64,000 nucleotides of DNA, taken from contig CP017950.1 in the NCBI GenBank assembly GCA_002838205.1, positions 1,742,858-1,806,857 on the forward strand, in the 5' to 3' direction. The notes beneath the pieces were generated by a model. It was not told the DNA's origin. It did not search any database and saw only the letters and a list, made by a program, of their open reading frames with translations. Made by a program: the position numbers and the translations under genes. Shown here piece after piece: positions 33,451 to 41,789 of this stretch. Source of the DNA: Tenericutes bacterium MZ-XQ. Its GTDB lineage: Bacteria; Bacillota_I; Bacilli_A; Acholeplasmatales; Acholeplasmataceae. Position 1 is the stretch's first letter. Each line of letters starts with the position of its first letter.

Positions 33451-34410
33451 ATGCATAAAAATGCCTTTGTGACCTTCGTGATGTTAAATGACAAGTATGT
33501 TCCTGGAGCACTCGTTTTTGCGCATGCTTTAAGAAAACAAAAAGTACATGCAGATATTATTTGTATGATAACTCCTGATGTCTCTAATAGAGCAAAACAA
33601 CAACTCAGCCTAGTTTTTGATGATGTTATTGTTGTTCCTCCTTTAATCATTTATCACGAAGATCGTCATAAACGACAAGATCGCCCTTTCCTATTTACAA
33701 AGTTTCAAGCACTTCGTTTAGGTAAAGACGGTGATTTAAACAAAGGCTACGAAAAAATAGTGATTGCTGATGCGGATATCCTTCCCATTGGTGATTATCA
33801 ATCTCTTTTAGATCTACCTGCTCCAGCAGGCATCATTAATGAATCTAAGCATCACTGTGTAATCTCAAGTGATGGTACATATATGAAAGAACAAAAATAT
33901 AAAAATAAGTATGAATGGCATTGGCATTATATCTATCGGTCGTGTCCACATGGTTTTATCATTCCTAAGAAGATTACTGATCGTGTATATCACAACAAAG
34001 ATAACTTAGGTGTGAATACCTGTCTATGTAGAATCAATCCAAGCATGACTGATTATTATTCAATATTGTCAGATATGAAGAACAAGGACATTATGAATCA
34101 AGTTTCAAAATTTCCATGGCCAGAAATGCAATACCTTACACTTAAGTATAGTGGGTTTTGGCATAACATTGATTTGAAATATGCTAGTTTTAATGGTTAT
34201 CCAGACATAGATATTTTAAATGGCACCCATTTTGCTGGACTAAAACCATGGCAAATCGAACATCCATCAGTTAAGCATTATGCAAAATTCAAAGATTATC
34301 AATTGTTTTTTCAAATTTTTTTAGAGATGATGGATAATAATCCTGATTTAAAAAAATACATTAAACTTAATAGATTAAATGAGACATATCAATCGTGGCT
34401 TATACGTTAA
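33451..34410 (+). CDS. glycosyltransferase family 8-like protein
   Basis: 319 residues from the ATG at 33451, with AAGGA ten bases upstream. The N-terminus FVTFVMLNDKYVPGALVFAHALRKQ and the metal-binding DxD motif in IVIADADILP (near residue 107) match GT8 enzymes of the glycogenin/galactosyltransferase group, which use UDP-sugars. A late FAGLKPWQIEHP stretch supplies the family's second metal-binding region (histidine before it in NGTHFAG). It is predicted cytoplasmic. The stop codon TAA is part of the 9-bp target duplication made by IS-B, which now separates the gene from its original terminator at 35592-35620. Confidence 0.85.
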   Translation: MHKNAFVTFVMLNDKYVPGALVFAHALRKQKVHADIICMITPDVSNRAKQQLSLVFDDVIVVPPLIIYHEDRHKRQDRPFLFTKFQALRLGKDGDLNKGYEKIVIADADILPIGDYQSLLDLPAPAGIINESKHHCVISSDGTYMKEQKYKNKYEWHWHYIYRSCPHGFIIPKKITDRVYHNKDNLGVNTCLCRINPSMTDYYSILSDMKNKDIMNQVSKFPWPEMQYLTLKYSGFWHNIDLKYASFNGYPDIDILNGTHFAGLKPWQIEHPSVKHYAKFKDYQLFFQIFLEMMDNNPDLKKYIKLNRLNETYQSWLIR

Positions 34411-34519
34411 AAAAAGCTGACGTTTGGTGCATAGTGTTGTTAAATTTTTCTGATAAATCATTAACAAGGGCGAATATTAAACTTTTTATTTTGAGTGGAA
34501 TTTTCCAAAACTAAAATGT

Positions 34520-34635
34520 TATAATGAACGTGCCAAACAAATAAACTAAGGAACCGCAAAAGCGAGTATTTTACCCTGGTTTGTTTGGCGACTTTCCTTA
34601 GTTGGGTGAAATACTCGCTTTTGTGGTCTAAGGAG
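34520..34635 (+). promoter_or_regulatory. promoter and switch-like leader of the IS-B transposase
   Basis: TATAAT is at 34520-34525 (no good -35 box); six bases later, at the expected start, arm A begins: GCCAAACAAA (34532-34541), pairing with TTTGTTTGGC (34580-34589). Arm B AACTAAGGAA (34544-34553) pairs with TTCCTTAGTT (34594-34603). Arm C (34554-34576) pairs with C' (34604-34626) over 23 continuous positions including two G-U pairs. Order A-B-C-A'-B'-C' makes all three cross. B' can also pair with the ribosome site CTAAGGAG (34628-34635). Confidence 0.65.
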
Positions 34636-34639
34636 TATT

Positions 34640-35566
34640 ATGCCCAAGTTCAAAATATGTTCACTTTGTGGTACAGTTAATTCTACAATCAAGCATGGTC
34701 GTACTAAGAATGGTAAACCGAGATTTAAGTGTAAATCTTGTATGGGAACTTTTATACAAGACGAATCTACAACAAGTTACTTAAATAATAGTGATTACAT
34801 CTTCAAAAGATTTATTGGATTTATGATTGATGATGTAACTTTAGAAGTAATCGCAAGAAACCTAAGCATTGATATAAAGACAGCTTTATATTATCGATAC
34901 CTTATCTTCGAATCTTTAAGAGATTACCAAGATGAGGTATTTTTGAATGGAACTATTCTAGTAGATGAGACTTTCGTCAGAATAAGTGATAAAAGATATA
35001 AACTGGTTAGACGTGATGGTAAGGGGATTAGAGGGATTTCATTTAATCATCTTTGCGTGATTACTTTGATAAGTTTAGAAGGAATAACTATAGCTAAAGT
35101 GTCATCAAGAGGAAACGCTTCACCAAAAAAGTTTATTGATTTATGTACAAAAAACATTGGAGAAGTGACTAAATTTATCCATGATGGATCGGTAATACAG
35201 AAACAATTTATGCGTCAATTTAGTGTCCCTAATTATGATGCACGCAGAGAATGTGATGGAAAATACAATACACTTTTAGTAGATTCATTACATAGCAATA
35301 TAAAAAGATACTTATTCAAGCACGCAGGATATCGTCTAAAAAATCTACAACATTACATGAATTTTTTCGTTTATAGATATAATCATACGCCTAAATCAAA
35401 ACACATTAACAGTCGTCAAATTATTGAAAGCAGGAATTCTATGATTGATGATTTATACAGAAGAGTTAAAAAGATAAAAAAGAGAATCACTTATAGAAAT
35501 TTCCAAAGTGATCCTGGAATTACGGATGTACTAGAATCAGTGAGTAGTGATTATTATGAAAAATAA
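34640..35566 (+). CDS. IS1595-like transposase of IS-B
   Basis: 308 residues. An N-terminal zinc ribbon is intact (CSLCGTV... then CKSC, residues 7-34), unlike that of IS-A. A helix-turn-helix-like region follows (TLEVIARNLSIDIKTALYYRY), then the RNase-H-fold catalytic domain with LVDETFVRI, FIHDGSVI and the VDSLHSNIKRYLF...YRLKNLQHYMNFF block typical of ISXO2-type enzymes. The ATG is only four bases after AAGGAG, which is tight, and the leader helix C' ends just before that site. The stop codon TAA is the first three bases of the right inverted repeat. Confidence 0.88.
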   Translation: MPKFKICSLCGTVNSTIKHGRTKNGKPRFKCKSCMGTFIQDESTTSYLNNSDYIFKRFIGFMIDDVTLEVIARNLSIDIKTALYYRYLIFESLRDYQDEVFLNGTILVDETFVRISDKRYKLVRRDGKGIRGISFNHLCVITLISLEGITIAKVSSRGNASPKKFIDLCTKNIGEVTKFIHDGSVIQKQFMRQFSVPNYDARRECDGKYNTLLVDSLHSNIKRYLFKHAGYRLKNLQHYMNFFVYRYNHTPKSKHINSRQIIESRNSMIDDLYRRVKKIKKRITYRNFQSDPGITDVLESVSSDYYEK

Positions 35567-35591
35567 CAACACTATGCACCAAACGTCAGTA

Positions 35592-35620
35592 AAAAAAGAC
35601 TTTTTTTGAAAGTCTTTTTT
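35592..35620. terminator. bidirectional terminator, originally of the GT8 gene
   Basis: AAAAAAGACTTT, a T-rich loop, AAAGTCTTTTTT. It lies three bases past the IS-B right end and just after the histidine kinase stop on the other strand. IS-B has split it from the GT8 gene. Confidence 0.85.
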
Positions 35621-35622
35621 CA

Positions 35623-36855
35623 TTATCTAGTAAACATTACTTTTATTATTGTACCTTCATTTAACTTACTTTCAATTTCTATATGACCATGATTTTTAGT
35701 TATGATATCATTAACAATATTAAGACCAATACCACTGCCCTTTGCATGATATTTATTTGCATTTTCTCCTCGATAAACACCTTTAAATATATGCTTAATT
35801 GTTTGCTCGTCCATGCCTATGCCGTTGTCTTTAACAATGAATTCTTTTTTTGATGTGCTCGTTTTAACAAAAATAGTCTTTCCCTCTTCAGAATAATAAA
35901 ATGCATTAAACACAAGATTTTCAACGATTCTTTTGATTTCATCATCTGATATGTCAATACTTAAAGGTTCTAAATCCATATCTAATTTTATTGATTTAGA
36001 AGAGAAGATATCTTTATAATGCGTAAGTTGTTTCAAAATCATCGGACTCACATCATGTCGATATTGAAGCTGATCAATGTCCATCTCAATCATTTTAGGA
36101 ATTAAGTTTTCTATAGATTTAATCTCATCAGCGATTTCTTTTCCTACTGAATCATCAAGTATAAGTTTCTTTTGTGTCAAAGCTTCTAAATATATTGATA
36201 GAGCTGTTAAAGGTGTTTTTAAATCATGCGCTAGTGTTTTAATGTAGTCTTGATAAACTTGTTGATGCTTCTTTTCTCTATGAATAGCATCAATAAGCAG
36301 TTTATTGACTTCACCTAATTCTTCAAAATAAAAATCTTGATCCTCATGAATGACATGAGATAAATCAGTGAGAATCGCTTGATTTTGTTTTCTTAAGTAT
36401 TTTGAGAAAAGCAACGTCCCAATCCCAAAAAGTAATATTGAGAAAATATTAATAAGGATAAAGCCCACTGAATACTCTTGACTTAAATAAGATGCTTGAT
36501 AGTTCGTATAAACTTCCCCCACATATAAATCATCGTAATAAACAGACTGATATTGTTCGTTAACATGAACTTCTATATTTGCATAAATGATTTGTTCTAG
36601 ATTATTGATATAGACGATTTCAACTTGATGATTATGAACATAATGTTCCAAGTAAGCTGTCAAAACAGTTTCATCTTCTTGAGCACTTAAATGTGCAATC
36701 ATAGAAACCAAACTTTCTTGTTTTCGACTTGTCTCTTGTTGGTATTGAACAGATGAAATGATAAAGATTACTAGATTAAACAATACTAAAACAGACGCAA
36801 ACACAAAAACAACATAATAAAATATCTTTTTACTTAAAAGCTCTTTAATGGTCAT
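35623..36855 (-). CDS. two-component sensor histidine kinase
   Basis: 410 residues. Two transmembrane helices (about 11-34 and 130-150) enclose an outer domain of about 95 residues that contains no recognised fold. The phosphorylation helix has TLAHDLKTPLTAL with the phospho-accepting histidine near residue 212. The ATPase domain shows NLVFNAFYYS (N box), DNGIGMD (G1), and GSGIGLNIV (G2). It overlaps the response regulator by eleven bases, the usual arrangement. The signal is unknown; the copper genes and the SHOCT protein nearby make envelope or metal stress a possibility. Confidence 0.93.
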   Translation of the reverse strand: MTIKELLSKKIFYYVVFVFASVLVLFNLVIFIISSVQYQQETSRKQESLVSMIAHLSAQEDETVLTAYLEHYVHNHQVEIVYINNLEQIIYANIEVHVNEQYQSVYYDDLYVGEVYTNYQASYLSQEYSVGFILINIFSILLFGIGTLLFSKYLRKQNQAILTDLSHVIHEDQDFYFEELGEVNKLLIDAIHREKKHQQVYQDYIKTLAHDLKTPLTALSIYLEALTQKKLILDDSVGKEIADEIKSIENLIPKMIEMDIDQLQYRHDVSPMILKQLTHYKDIFSSKSIKLDMDLEPLSIDISDDEIKRIVENLVFNAFYYSEEGKTIFVKTSTSKKEFIVKDNGIGMDEQTIKHIFKGVYRGENANKYHAKGSGIGLNIVNDIITKNHGHIEIESKLNEGTIIKVMFTR

Positions 36856-37528
36856 CTATTTCACCTACAAACTCATAACCTACTCCATAATGTGTTTTGA
36901 TATACGATGCTTCTTGATTTCTATCAATTTTTTTTCTAATATTTTTAACAAATGCATCAATGACACGATCATAAGCATCACTATCCCTGAAACAGGTCTC
37001 AATCATTTTTTCTCTTGAAAAAACCACTCGAGGATGTTGTGCTAAAAATAATAGAATATCAAACTCATATTCTGTTAATTTAATTGTTCTATCTTGTTTA
37101 ACCACTTCTCTTTTAAGTGGATAAATTATTAAATCTTGTTTATTAAATGATATGACATTTGGCTTTGTTTTCTTGATTCTTGATTCAACATTTCTTAATC
37201 GCGCCATAACTTCATCAGCTGAAAAAGGTTTAGTTACATAATCATCAGCACCTAAAGATAAAACATCTATTTTACCTTCAATATCTATTTTTGCAGAAAT
37301 AACCATGATATAAATATCACTTATTGCTCTTATTTTCTTAAGTAGAGTTTCACCCTGCATATTTGGTAACATTAAATCCAAAATAATTGCATCAAAAGAT
37401 TCACTCTCTAAAAATACGAGCGCTTCTTCAGCACTTTTAGCTTGCTTAACCTCGTGATGTTGTCCTCTAGCGAACAATGCTAACAAATCACTTATTTTTT
37501 TATAGTCTTCTACAATTAATAGTTTCAT
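36845..37528 (-). CDS. OmpR-family response regulator
   Basis: 227 residues from the ATG at 37528, which has AAAGGTGAAG in front; an ATG 18 bases earlier is part of that ribosome site. The receiver domain holds the acidic pair in IVEDYKK, the phospho-aspartate in IILDLMLPN (near residue 51) and the lysine in DDYVTKPF. The C-terminal winged helix (about 130-225) shows LTEYEFDILLFLAQHP and the VIDAFVKNIRKKI recognition helix. It is first in a two-gene unit with its kinase and has a TATAAT box directly upstream near 37546-37551. Confidence 0.93.
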   Translation of the reverse strand: MKLLIVEDYKKISDLLALFARGQHHEVKQAKSAEEALVFLESESFDAIILDLMLPNMQGETLLKKIRAISDIYIMVISAKIDIEGKIDVLSLGADDYVTKPFSADEVMARLRNVESRIKKTKPNVISFNKQDLIIYPLKREVVKQDRTIKLTEYEFDILLFLAQHPRVVFSREKMIETCFRDSDAYDRVIDAFVKNIRKKIDRNQEASYIKTHYGVGYEFVGEIDDH

Positions 37529-37563
37529 ATACTTCACCTTTACCATTATTATACATTGAAGAT

Positions 37564-37592
37564 AGAAAAAAGACGAAGGATATCCTCGTCTG
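37564..37592 (-). terminator. terminator between the 179-residue protein gene and the response regulator gene
   Basis: Near-palindrome AGACGAAGGATATCCTCGTCT (written as AGACGAAGG, ATA, TCCTCGTCT) with one bulge and a T-run on the leftward strand. It separates the SHOCT unit from the two-component unit. Confidence 0.75.
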
Positions 37593-37598
37593 ATTTTC

Positions 37599-38138
37599 TT
37601 AAATTTCTAATAGAATGTCTTTTTTTATATTTTGGTACTCATCCAAAATCTCTTGATCTGTTAGATCATCAAAGCTAATTTCAGATAGTTTTTCAATCAT
37701 GAGTTGATCCATAATTTCTTGTGTTTCAATCGATTGATGGATATATGTCCATTCATATGATTCATATTCATCGTCATTATAGTTACCATGACAAACACCA
37801 CCATAATTTCGTCCCATCATTTGATATCTTGGATATCCATTATACACATCATAGTTTTTCGCTAAATCAAGCTTGATTTCATCAAGTTTTTCAACAGTCA
37901 TGTCTTCAATTAATGTTTTCTCTTTGTAAGCATTTATAAATGCTAAATCAAGTAATGCTTGATCTTCATCACCTAAGTGTATATATACAAACTCATAATT
38001 ATTCGTTTCTTCATTGTCATACATATAAGGGTAATCATTATAGTTCTCACTATTGTTTGCATAAAGTTTAGGGCCATATATTGCTATACCTAAAAGGATA
38101 ATCAATCCTATCATTATTAATATGATTCTACTTTTCAT
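37599..38138 (-). CDS. membrane-anchored protein of unknown function, tyrosine/aspartate-rich
   Basis: 179 residues. One N-terminal hydrophobic helix (about 5-25) could be a signal anchor or signal peptide ending near YANN. The rest is extracytoplasmic, acidic and helical, with a lone-cysteine region MMGRNYGGVCHGNYND near the middle that could bind a metal. The EFVYIHLGDEDQALLDLAF and YEWTYIHQSIETQEIMDQLM segments are similar, suggesting an internal repeat of about 85 residues. It is cotranscribed with the SHOCT-domain gene one base upstream. The family is related in style to DUF2202-type four-helix proteins, but not firmly. Confidence 0.55.
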   Translation of the reverse strand: MKSRIILIMIGLIILLGIAIYGPKLYANNSENYNDYPYMYDNEETNNYEFVYIHLGDEDQALLDLAFINAYKEKTLIEDMTVEKLDEIKLDLAKNYDVYNGYPRYQMMGRNYGGVCHGNYNDDEYESYEWTYIHQSIETQEIMDQLMIEKLSEISFDDLTDQEILDEYQNIKKDILLEI

Positions 38139-38139
38139 A

Positions 38140-38469
38140 TCACATCTTCTCCTTTAGTTTATTTTTTAATGTCTCATACTCTTCGATGGTTATTTCACCT
38201 TTTGCGAGTCTTGATTTTAATTTTGATATGTAATCTTCTTGGTCTCGTTCTTTACGATTATCTAATGAACTAATCACAAAAACAATCACAATAATCCAAA
38301 ATATACCCATACCAATCATGCCAAATGGCATCATCCATCCTCCAAACATATGTCCTGAGTAAGGCATATAATCATTAGGCGCTATATAAGGATAAACCAA
38401 CCATAATATAGCTATAATAATTGCTAAAGCAATAAATGCGATGATTAAGTTTAATATTTTTTTATTCAT
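38140..38469 (-). CDS. membrane protein with a C-terminal SHOCT domain
   Basis: 109 residues. Two hydrophobic helices (about 7-28 and 48-70) separated by a methionine/glycine/histidine-rich loop (YSGHMFGGWMMPFGM), which is a plausible soft-metal-binding stretch. The last 32 residues are a SHOCT domain: ISKLKSRLAKGEITIEEYETLKNKL, a short oligomerisation helix pair. The gene lies divergently from the copper chaperone/CueP operon across a 145-bp gap, so a role in copper handling is reasonable inference. Confidence 0.75.
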   Translation of the reverse strand: MNKKILNLIIAFIALAIIIAILWLVYPYIAPNDYMPYSGHMFGGWMMPFGMIGMGIFWIIVIVFVISSLDNRKERDQEDYISKLKSRLAKGEITIEEYETLKNKLKEKM

Positions 38470-38564
38470 TTACTTCACCTCTGCTTAAAGTTTAGCATAT
38501 GATTGTGAATGAAATATGAATATCGTAAATTATAGTTTTTCGTGCAAAATCTTAGGAATTACTG

Positions 38565-38595
38565 TATACTATATGTGCACCCCCTATGGAGGGGG
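38565..38595 (+). promoter_or_regulatory. copper operon promoter with CsoR-like operator
   Basis: TATACT at 38565-38570 is followed by CCCCCT-ATGG-AGGGGG (38580-38595), an inverted repeat with a 4-base spacer over the expected start site. G/C-run palindromes of this kind are typical binding sites for CsoR-type copper sensors (B. subtilis copZA). AAGGAGG then precedes the first gene. Confidence 0.72.
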
Positions 38596-38614
38596 ATAAA
38601 AGGAGGAAATATAT

Positions 38615-38827
38615 ATGGATATGGAAAAACATATGAGTATAAAGGGCATTACTTGTGCAGGTTGTTTAAACCGGATTGATCAAGGTTTAAAAGCATTAGG
38701 TGTATTCAAGTTTGATTATGATTTTGTTAATCACGATGCTTTAATTTTTTATGATGATGAAGATACTTCTATAGATGAAATCATTAAAACCATAAATGAT
38801 ATGGGTTATGAGGCTAATAGCATATGA
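38615..38827 (+). CDS. HMA-domain copper chaperone-like protein
   Basis: 70 residues, one heavy-metal-associated domain. The metal loop is GITCAGC (canonical GMTCxxC), at residues 11-17, inside the ferredoxin-like beta-alpha-beta fold (IDEIIKTINDMGYEA at the end). It resembles CopZ-type chaperones, which carry Cu(I) between proteins in the cytoplasm. It overlaps the CueP gene by four bases and sits behind a CsoR-like operator, so both are probably induced by copper. No copper ATPase is in the window. Confidence 0.85.
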   Translation: MDMEKHMSIKGITCAGCLNRIDQGLKALGVFKFDYDFVNHDALIFYDDEDTSIDEIIKTINDMGYEANSI

Positions 38828-39384
38828 TAAAAAAAGGCATAGGTATATTAGGCATATCACTCATAATTGTTTTAATTAGTGTACTGATATCTAACAGTTT
38901 ACAAAATAGCAATGAATCTTTACTAGAGAAATATGATCTGAGTGATAAATCCACAGAAAAACTTGTTGAATATCTAGAAAATAGACTCGATGAACCTTCT
39001 GGTCTTAGCGCAATCATTAACGGTGAGTCTTTAATCATTCAAGATCATAAGGATCAAATGACCATTGACTTAGAAAATGATTTATTCTATCTATCCATGG
39101 CTCCATATTTTGATCAAACTCATCCATGTGGTATACATAACTTAATCACATGTAGAGGAGAACTAAAAAATGAGTCATTCAACGTTTTAATCACCGATGC
39201 ATTAACACAAGAGATAATCGTTGATAAAATAATGACTAGTTATAACAATGGCTTTATTGGTGTTTGGTTACCAAAAGATAGACAATTAACTATTCAGATT
39301 ACAAAAGATGGTTATCAGGCTACTGCAAATATATCAACATTCGAAAACAGCAACACTTGTTTAACTACTCTTAAACTAACTTAA
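38824..39384 (+). CDS. CueP-family extracytoplasmic copper-binding protein
   Basis: 186 residues. A signal anchor (residues about 5-24) precedes an extracytoplasmic domain. The conserved CueP core is clear: FYLSMAPYFDQTHPCGIHNLITCRGEL (in pieces: APYFDQTHPC, NLITCRGEL), then NNGFIGVWLPKDRQLTIQI and the terminal NTCLTTLKL. The cysteines in THPCGIH, ITCRGE and NTCLTT are the copper ligands known from Salmonella CueP. It probably buffers copper outside the membrane and works with the HMA chaperone encoded just before it. Presence in a Mollicute-like genome is uncommon. Confidence 0.9.
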   Translation: MIKKGIGILGISLIIVLISVLISNSLQNSNESLLEKYDLSDKSTEKLVEYLENRLDEPSGLSAIINGESLIIQDHKDQMTIDLENDLFYLSMAPYFDQTHPCGIHNLITCRGELKNESFNVLITDALTQEIIVDKIMTSYNNGFIGVWLPKDRQLTIQITKDGYQATANISTFENSNTCLTTLKLT

Positions 39385-39392
39385 TATAAAGA

Positions 39393-39428
39393 TAAAAGCA
39401 GCAATCTGATTGTGGATTGCTGCTTTTA
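39393..39428. terminator. bidirectional terminator between CueP and the Xre regulator
   Basis: TAAAAGCAGCAATC, eight-base loop, GATTGCTGCTTTTA: a 14-bp perfect stem. Both converging genes end beside it. Confidence 0.9.
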
Positions 39429-39429
39429 T

Positions 39430-40644
39430 TTATTTAATTACAATATTTTCATTTTTATATTTGTTTACATTCCAAATCCACTGGTTCATATACGAAAATG
39501 ATAACTCATAATGTGTATATTCGATATCTTCAATTGAAATCATATCCTGACCATTATAATTCCAAATAATCTCAACTCTAATATCAACATGTTCGTTAGA
39601 TGATTGATCATCTACAATTAACATCGGTTGTTGATCATCTAGTTGATTCAAATCAAAACTGTAATTCATGTTGCCTTTTGAAGTCATCTGCCCTTCAGCA
39701 AACAAAACATCTTCAATATATATTTTTATGATGGGTTTAGTTTCAAGTTCTACATGAAATTTCTTAGTGACTTTAATTGTCGTCTCATATTGAATTTGAT
39801 TTTGACCCTCTTGTTCAAACGATCTTAAATAAAACATATTATCAGTCCAGTCATTTGAGACCAGGGTCATTTCATCAACATAACCCATTTCTTCAATGAG
39901 TAGTCTGTTTTGAATTATTGATAATCCTGTCAAAACTATACATCCGATAAAAACAAAAGCTAAAGGTTTCTCAAGTCTTTTATATATTTTATTAAATCCA
40001 GGATACCTTTCTTCTTTTTCTTTCTTAACATCAAAAAGTAAAACACCAACGATACCAGAAACAAGGATAAGTAATACAAGGATGTATAAAAAGATCATGG
40101 AAAATGTATGTAGATAAAAAATCAATAAAATCATGAGATGACCTACAAGAAGCATAGCGTTAACTACCAAGTAACCTACATAACTCTTATAAATGTTTTT
40201 TCCTGTAAACATATGCTTATAGCTAATTAAATATATATAAATAAACATGGAAGCTAAGATTGCAATAATCATTCTTGAATAGACATCACCAGGAACATCT
40301 GCCAAATCAAAGAAACTAGTGACTAACCCAAAAGATGTTCCAACCATGACTAAAAAACCATAGACCCATGCCATTAATAATAAGAAAGCTGGAATACCCA
40401 TCAATAATAATGGAACTTTTTGAAACTTATTGATACTCTCTTGTTCTTTTTCTTTAATTAATGAATCCAAACTCACTTCTAATGCATCTGCAATATTAAC
40501 CAAATTATAAACGTCTGGCATAGATTCATTTCTTTCCCACTTGCTAATGGCTTGTCTAGAAACACCAAGTTTTTCAGCCAGTTCTTCTTGTGACAGATGT
40601 TTTTCTTTTCTTAATGCTGCTATTTTTTGTCCCAAATCTCTCAT
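39430..40644 (-). CDS. Xre-family regulator with membrane domain
   Basis: 404 residues from the ATG at 40644, preceded by GAGGAAG; an in-frame GTG lies nine bases earlier. Residues 1-65 are a clear Xre helix-turn-helix (KIAALRKEKHLSQEELAEKLGVSRQAISKWERNESMPD). About seven hydrophobic helices follow (residues 75-270), then an extracytoplasmic beta-rich domain of about 130 residues. Such membrane-tethered Xre proteins may read an envelope signal and act on a nearby promoter. A perfect inverted repeat next to its own -10 box suggests autoregulation. Confidence 0.85.
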   Translation of the reverse strand: MRDLGQKIAALRKEKHLSQEELAEKLGVSRQAISKWERNESMPDVYNLVNIADALEVSLDSLIKEKEQESINKFQKVPLLLMGIPAFLLLMAWVYGFLVMVGTSFGLVTSFFDLADVPGDVYSRMIIAILASMFIYIYLISYKHMFTGKNIYKSYVGYLVVNAMLLVGHLMILLIFYLHTFSMIFLYILVLLILVSGIVGVLLFDVKKEKEERYPGFNKIYKRLEKPLAFVFIGCIVLTGLSIIQNRLLIEEMGYVDEMTLVSNDWTDNMFYLRSFEQEGQNQIQYETTIKVTKKFHVELETKPIIKIYIEDVLFAEGQMTSKGNMNYSFDLNQLDDQQPMLIVDDQSSNEHVDIRVEIIWNYNGQDMISIEDIEYTHYELSFSYMNQWIWNVNKYKNENIVIK

Positions 40645-40668
40645 GTTTATCACTTCCTCACAAGTTCT

Positions 40669-40686
40669 ATTATACGGAAAGTCCGT
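40669..40686 (-). promoter_or_regulatory. promoter and operator of the Xre gene
   Basis: TATAAT on the minus strand at 40674-40669 is abutted by ACGGA-AAG-TCCGT (40674-40686), a perfect 5-3-5 inverted repeat placed between the -10 and -35 positions. Xre proteins often bind such short repeats. Confidence 0.6.
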
Positions 40687-40760
40687 TTAAGAACAAGCAT
40701 TTTTTGATATACTTTCACGCAACTAGAGGTTGCAAACCGACTTTTTCTATAAAAAACATC

Positions 40761-40790
40761 AAAAAAACAACCACATTCATGTGATTGTTT
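40761..40790 (-). terminator. terminator of the 291-residue membrane protein gene
   Basis: Read leftward, AAACAATCACA, loop TGAA, TGTGGTTGTTT plus four Ts; 11 pairs with one G-U. Confidence 0.82.
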
Positions 40791-40811
40791 CAAGTGTAAT
40801 CTAATGTTTTG

Positions 40812-41687
40812 TTAATTAACTATACCTTTAATCTCTTCAAGCATCTTTATGTCTTCATCCACAATCTTTTTAATATCTTCTAACTCATCATTCATATATT
40901 TCTTGACATATGGTAATCTTTGTTTTTTAATATCTATCGCAATTTCAAGCTTATTATCAATCACCGCAATATCAACTGAAGACACAAATGAAAATGCATG
41001 TATATATTGATATAAATCAGTAAAGAATGATGGAGGAGTTAGTTCATCATGACTAGAAAAACTTCCTTCTAGATATTTTTCTTGATGAACAAAATGTTTT
41101 GGATCATGACCATCTTTTCTTTGGATATCCTTAAGTGCATCAATCATCCTATCACTCATTCCCTTTTTATCTTTATATATGAAGTCTTTATATGCATAAG
41201 GCATCATGATATAAAGACCTTTAAAATAATACGTTTTTGTTCTTTTTTCCCCAAAGATGTTATAAGCCTCAGCATGAAACATCTGGATCTGATCATCTGT
41301 GAGCTCATAATCTACATCTATGTTTGAATAACTCGGTACTAAATGCCACGAACTTAAATTAAAATCATCACTTTGATATTGATATGTTGCATCTTGATTC
41401 AGGTTATACTGATCCGCATGATATTGATAGACTACATCAATGCTATTTTTCACTTTGATCTTATAGTTTCTTGTCGCATGAAGTGCAGTCATAAAAAGTG
41501 TGATGATCAATAAAATAAACGAGAAAAATATAATAAGTACACCTGGAGTTAATAGCTGATCCTGTTCAATCAAAATGAAAACAAGTCCAGCAACTAGCAT
41601 CAACACAATGATGAGCCATTGATATCTTAATGTTTTGTGTCGAGTTGTCTTATCTTTTAGTTTTACAGTTTCAAATAAGCTTTCCAT
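40812..41687 (-). CDS. membrane protein with two helices and a soluble tail, DUF3137-like
   Basis: 291 residues from the ATG at 41687 (AAAGGGGTGTGATT in front; the longer frame from 41723 has no ribosome site). Two transmembrane helices near residues 27-45 and 52-75 are followed by a 215-residue cytoplasmic part of mixed strands and a helical end. Layout and size are like the protein at 42502-43374, which may be a distant paralog. The style resembles DUF3137-type galanin-like membrane proteins; I cannot assign function. Confidence 0.55.
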   Translation of the reverse strand: MESLFETVKLKDKTTRHKTLRYQWLIIVLMLVAGLVFILIEQDQLLTPGVLIIFFSFILLIITLFMTALHATRNYKIKVKNSIDVVYQYHADQYNLNQDATYQYQSDDFNLSSWHLVPSYSNIDVDYELTDDQIQMFHAEAYNIFGEKRTKTYYFKGLYIMMPYAYKDFIYKDKKGMSDRMIDALKDIQRKDGHDPKHFVHQEKYLEGSFSSHDELTPPSFFTDLYQYIHAFSFVSSVDIAVIDNKLEIAIDIKKQRLPYVKKYMNDELEDIKKIVDEDIKMLEEIKGIVN

Positions 41688-41789
41688 AATCACACCCCTT
41701 TGATTGTCTTCATGATATGTCAATATTACAATATTGTCAAATCAAAAACAAAAAAACCATATGTTAAAAACACATGGTTATATCATTTG

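Larger units (their letters stand above)
34417..35589 (+). mobile_element. complete IS1595-like insertion sequence (called IS-B here)
   Basis: A 1173-bp element with perfect 26-bp terminal inverted repeats (34417-34442 and 35564-35589), beginning CTGACGTTTGGTG. It is flanked by TAAAAAAAG at 34408-34416 and again at 35590-35598, a 9-bp target duplication. It encodes one transposase and has a structured leader built like that of IS-A. The inverted repeats share no sequence with those of IS-A, so the two are different elements. Confidence 0.92.
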
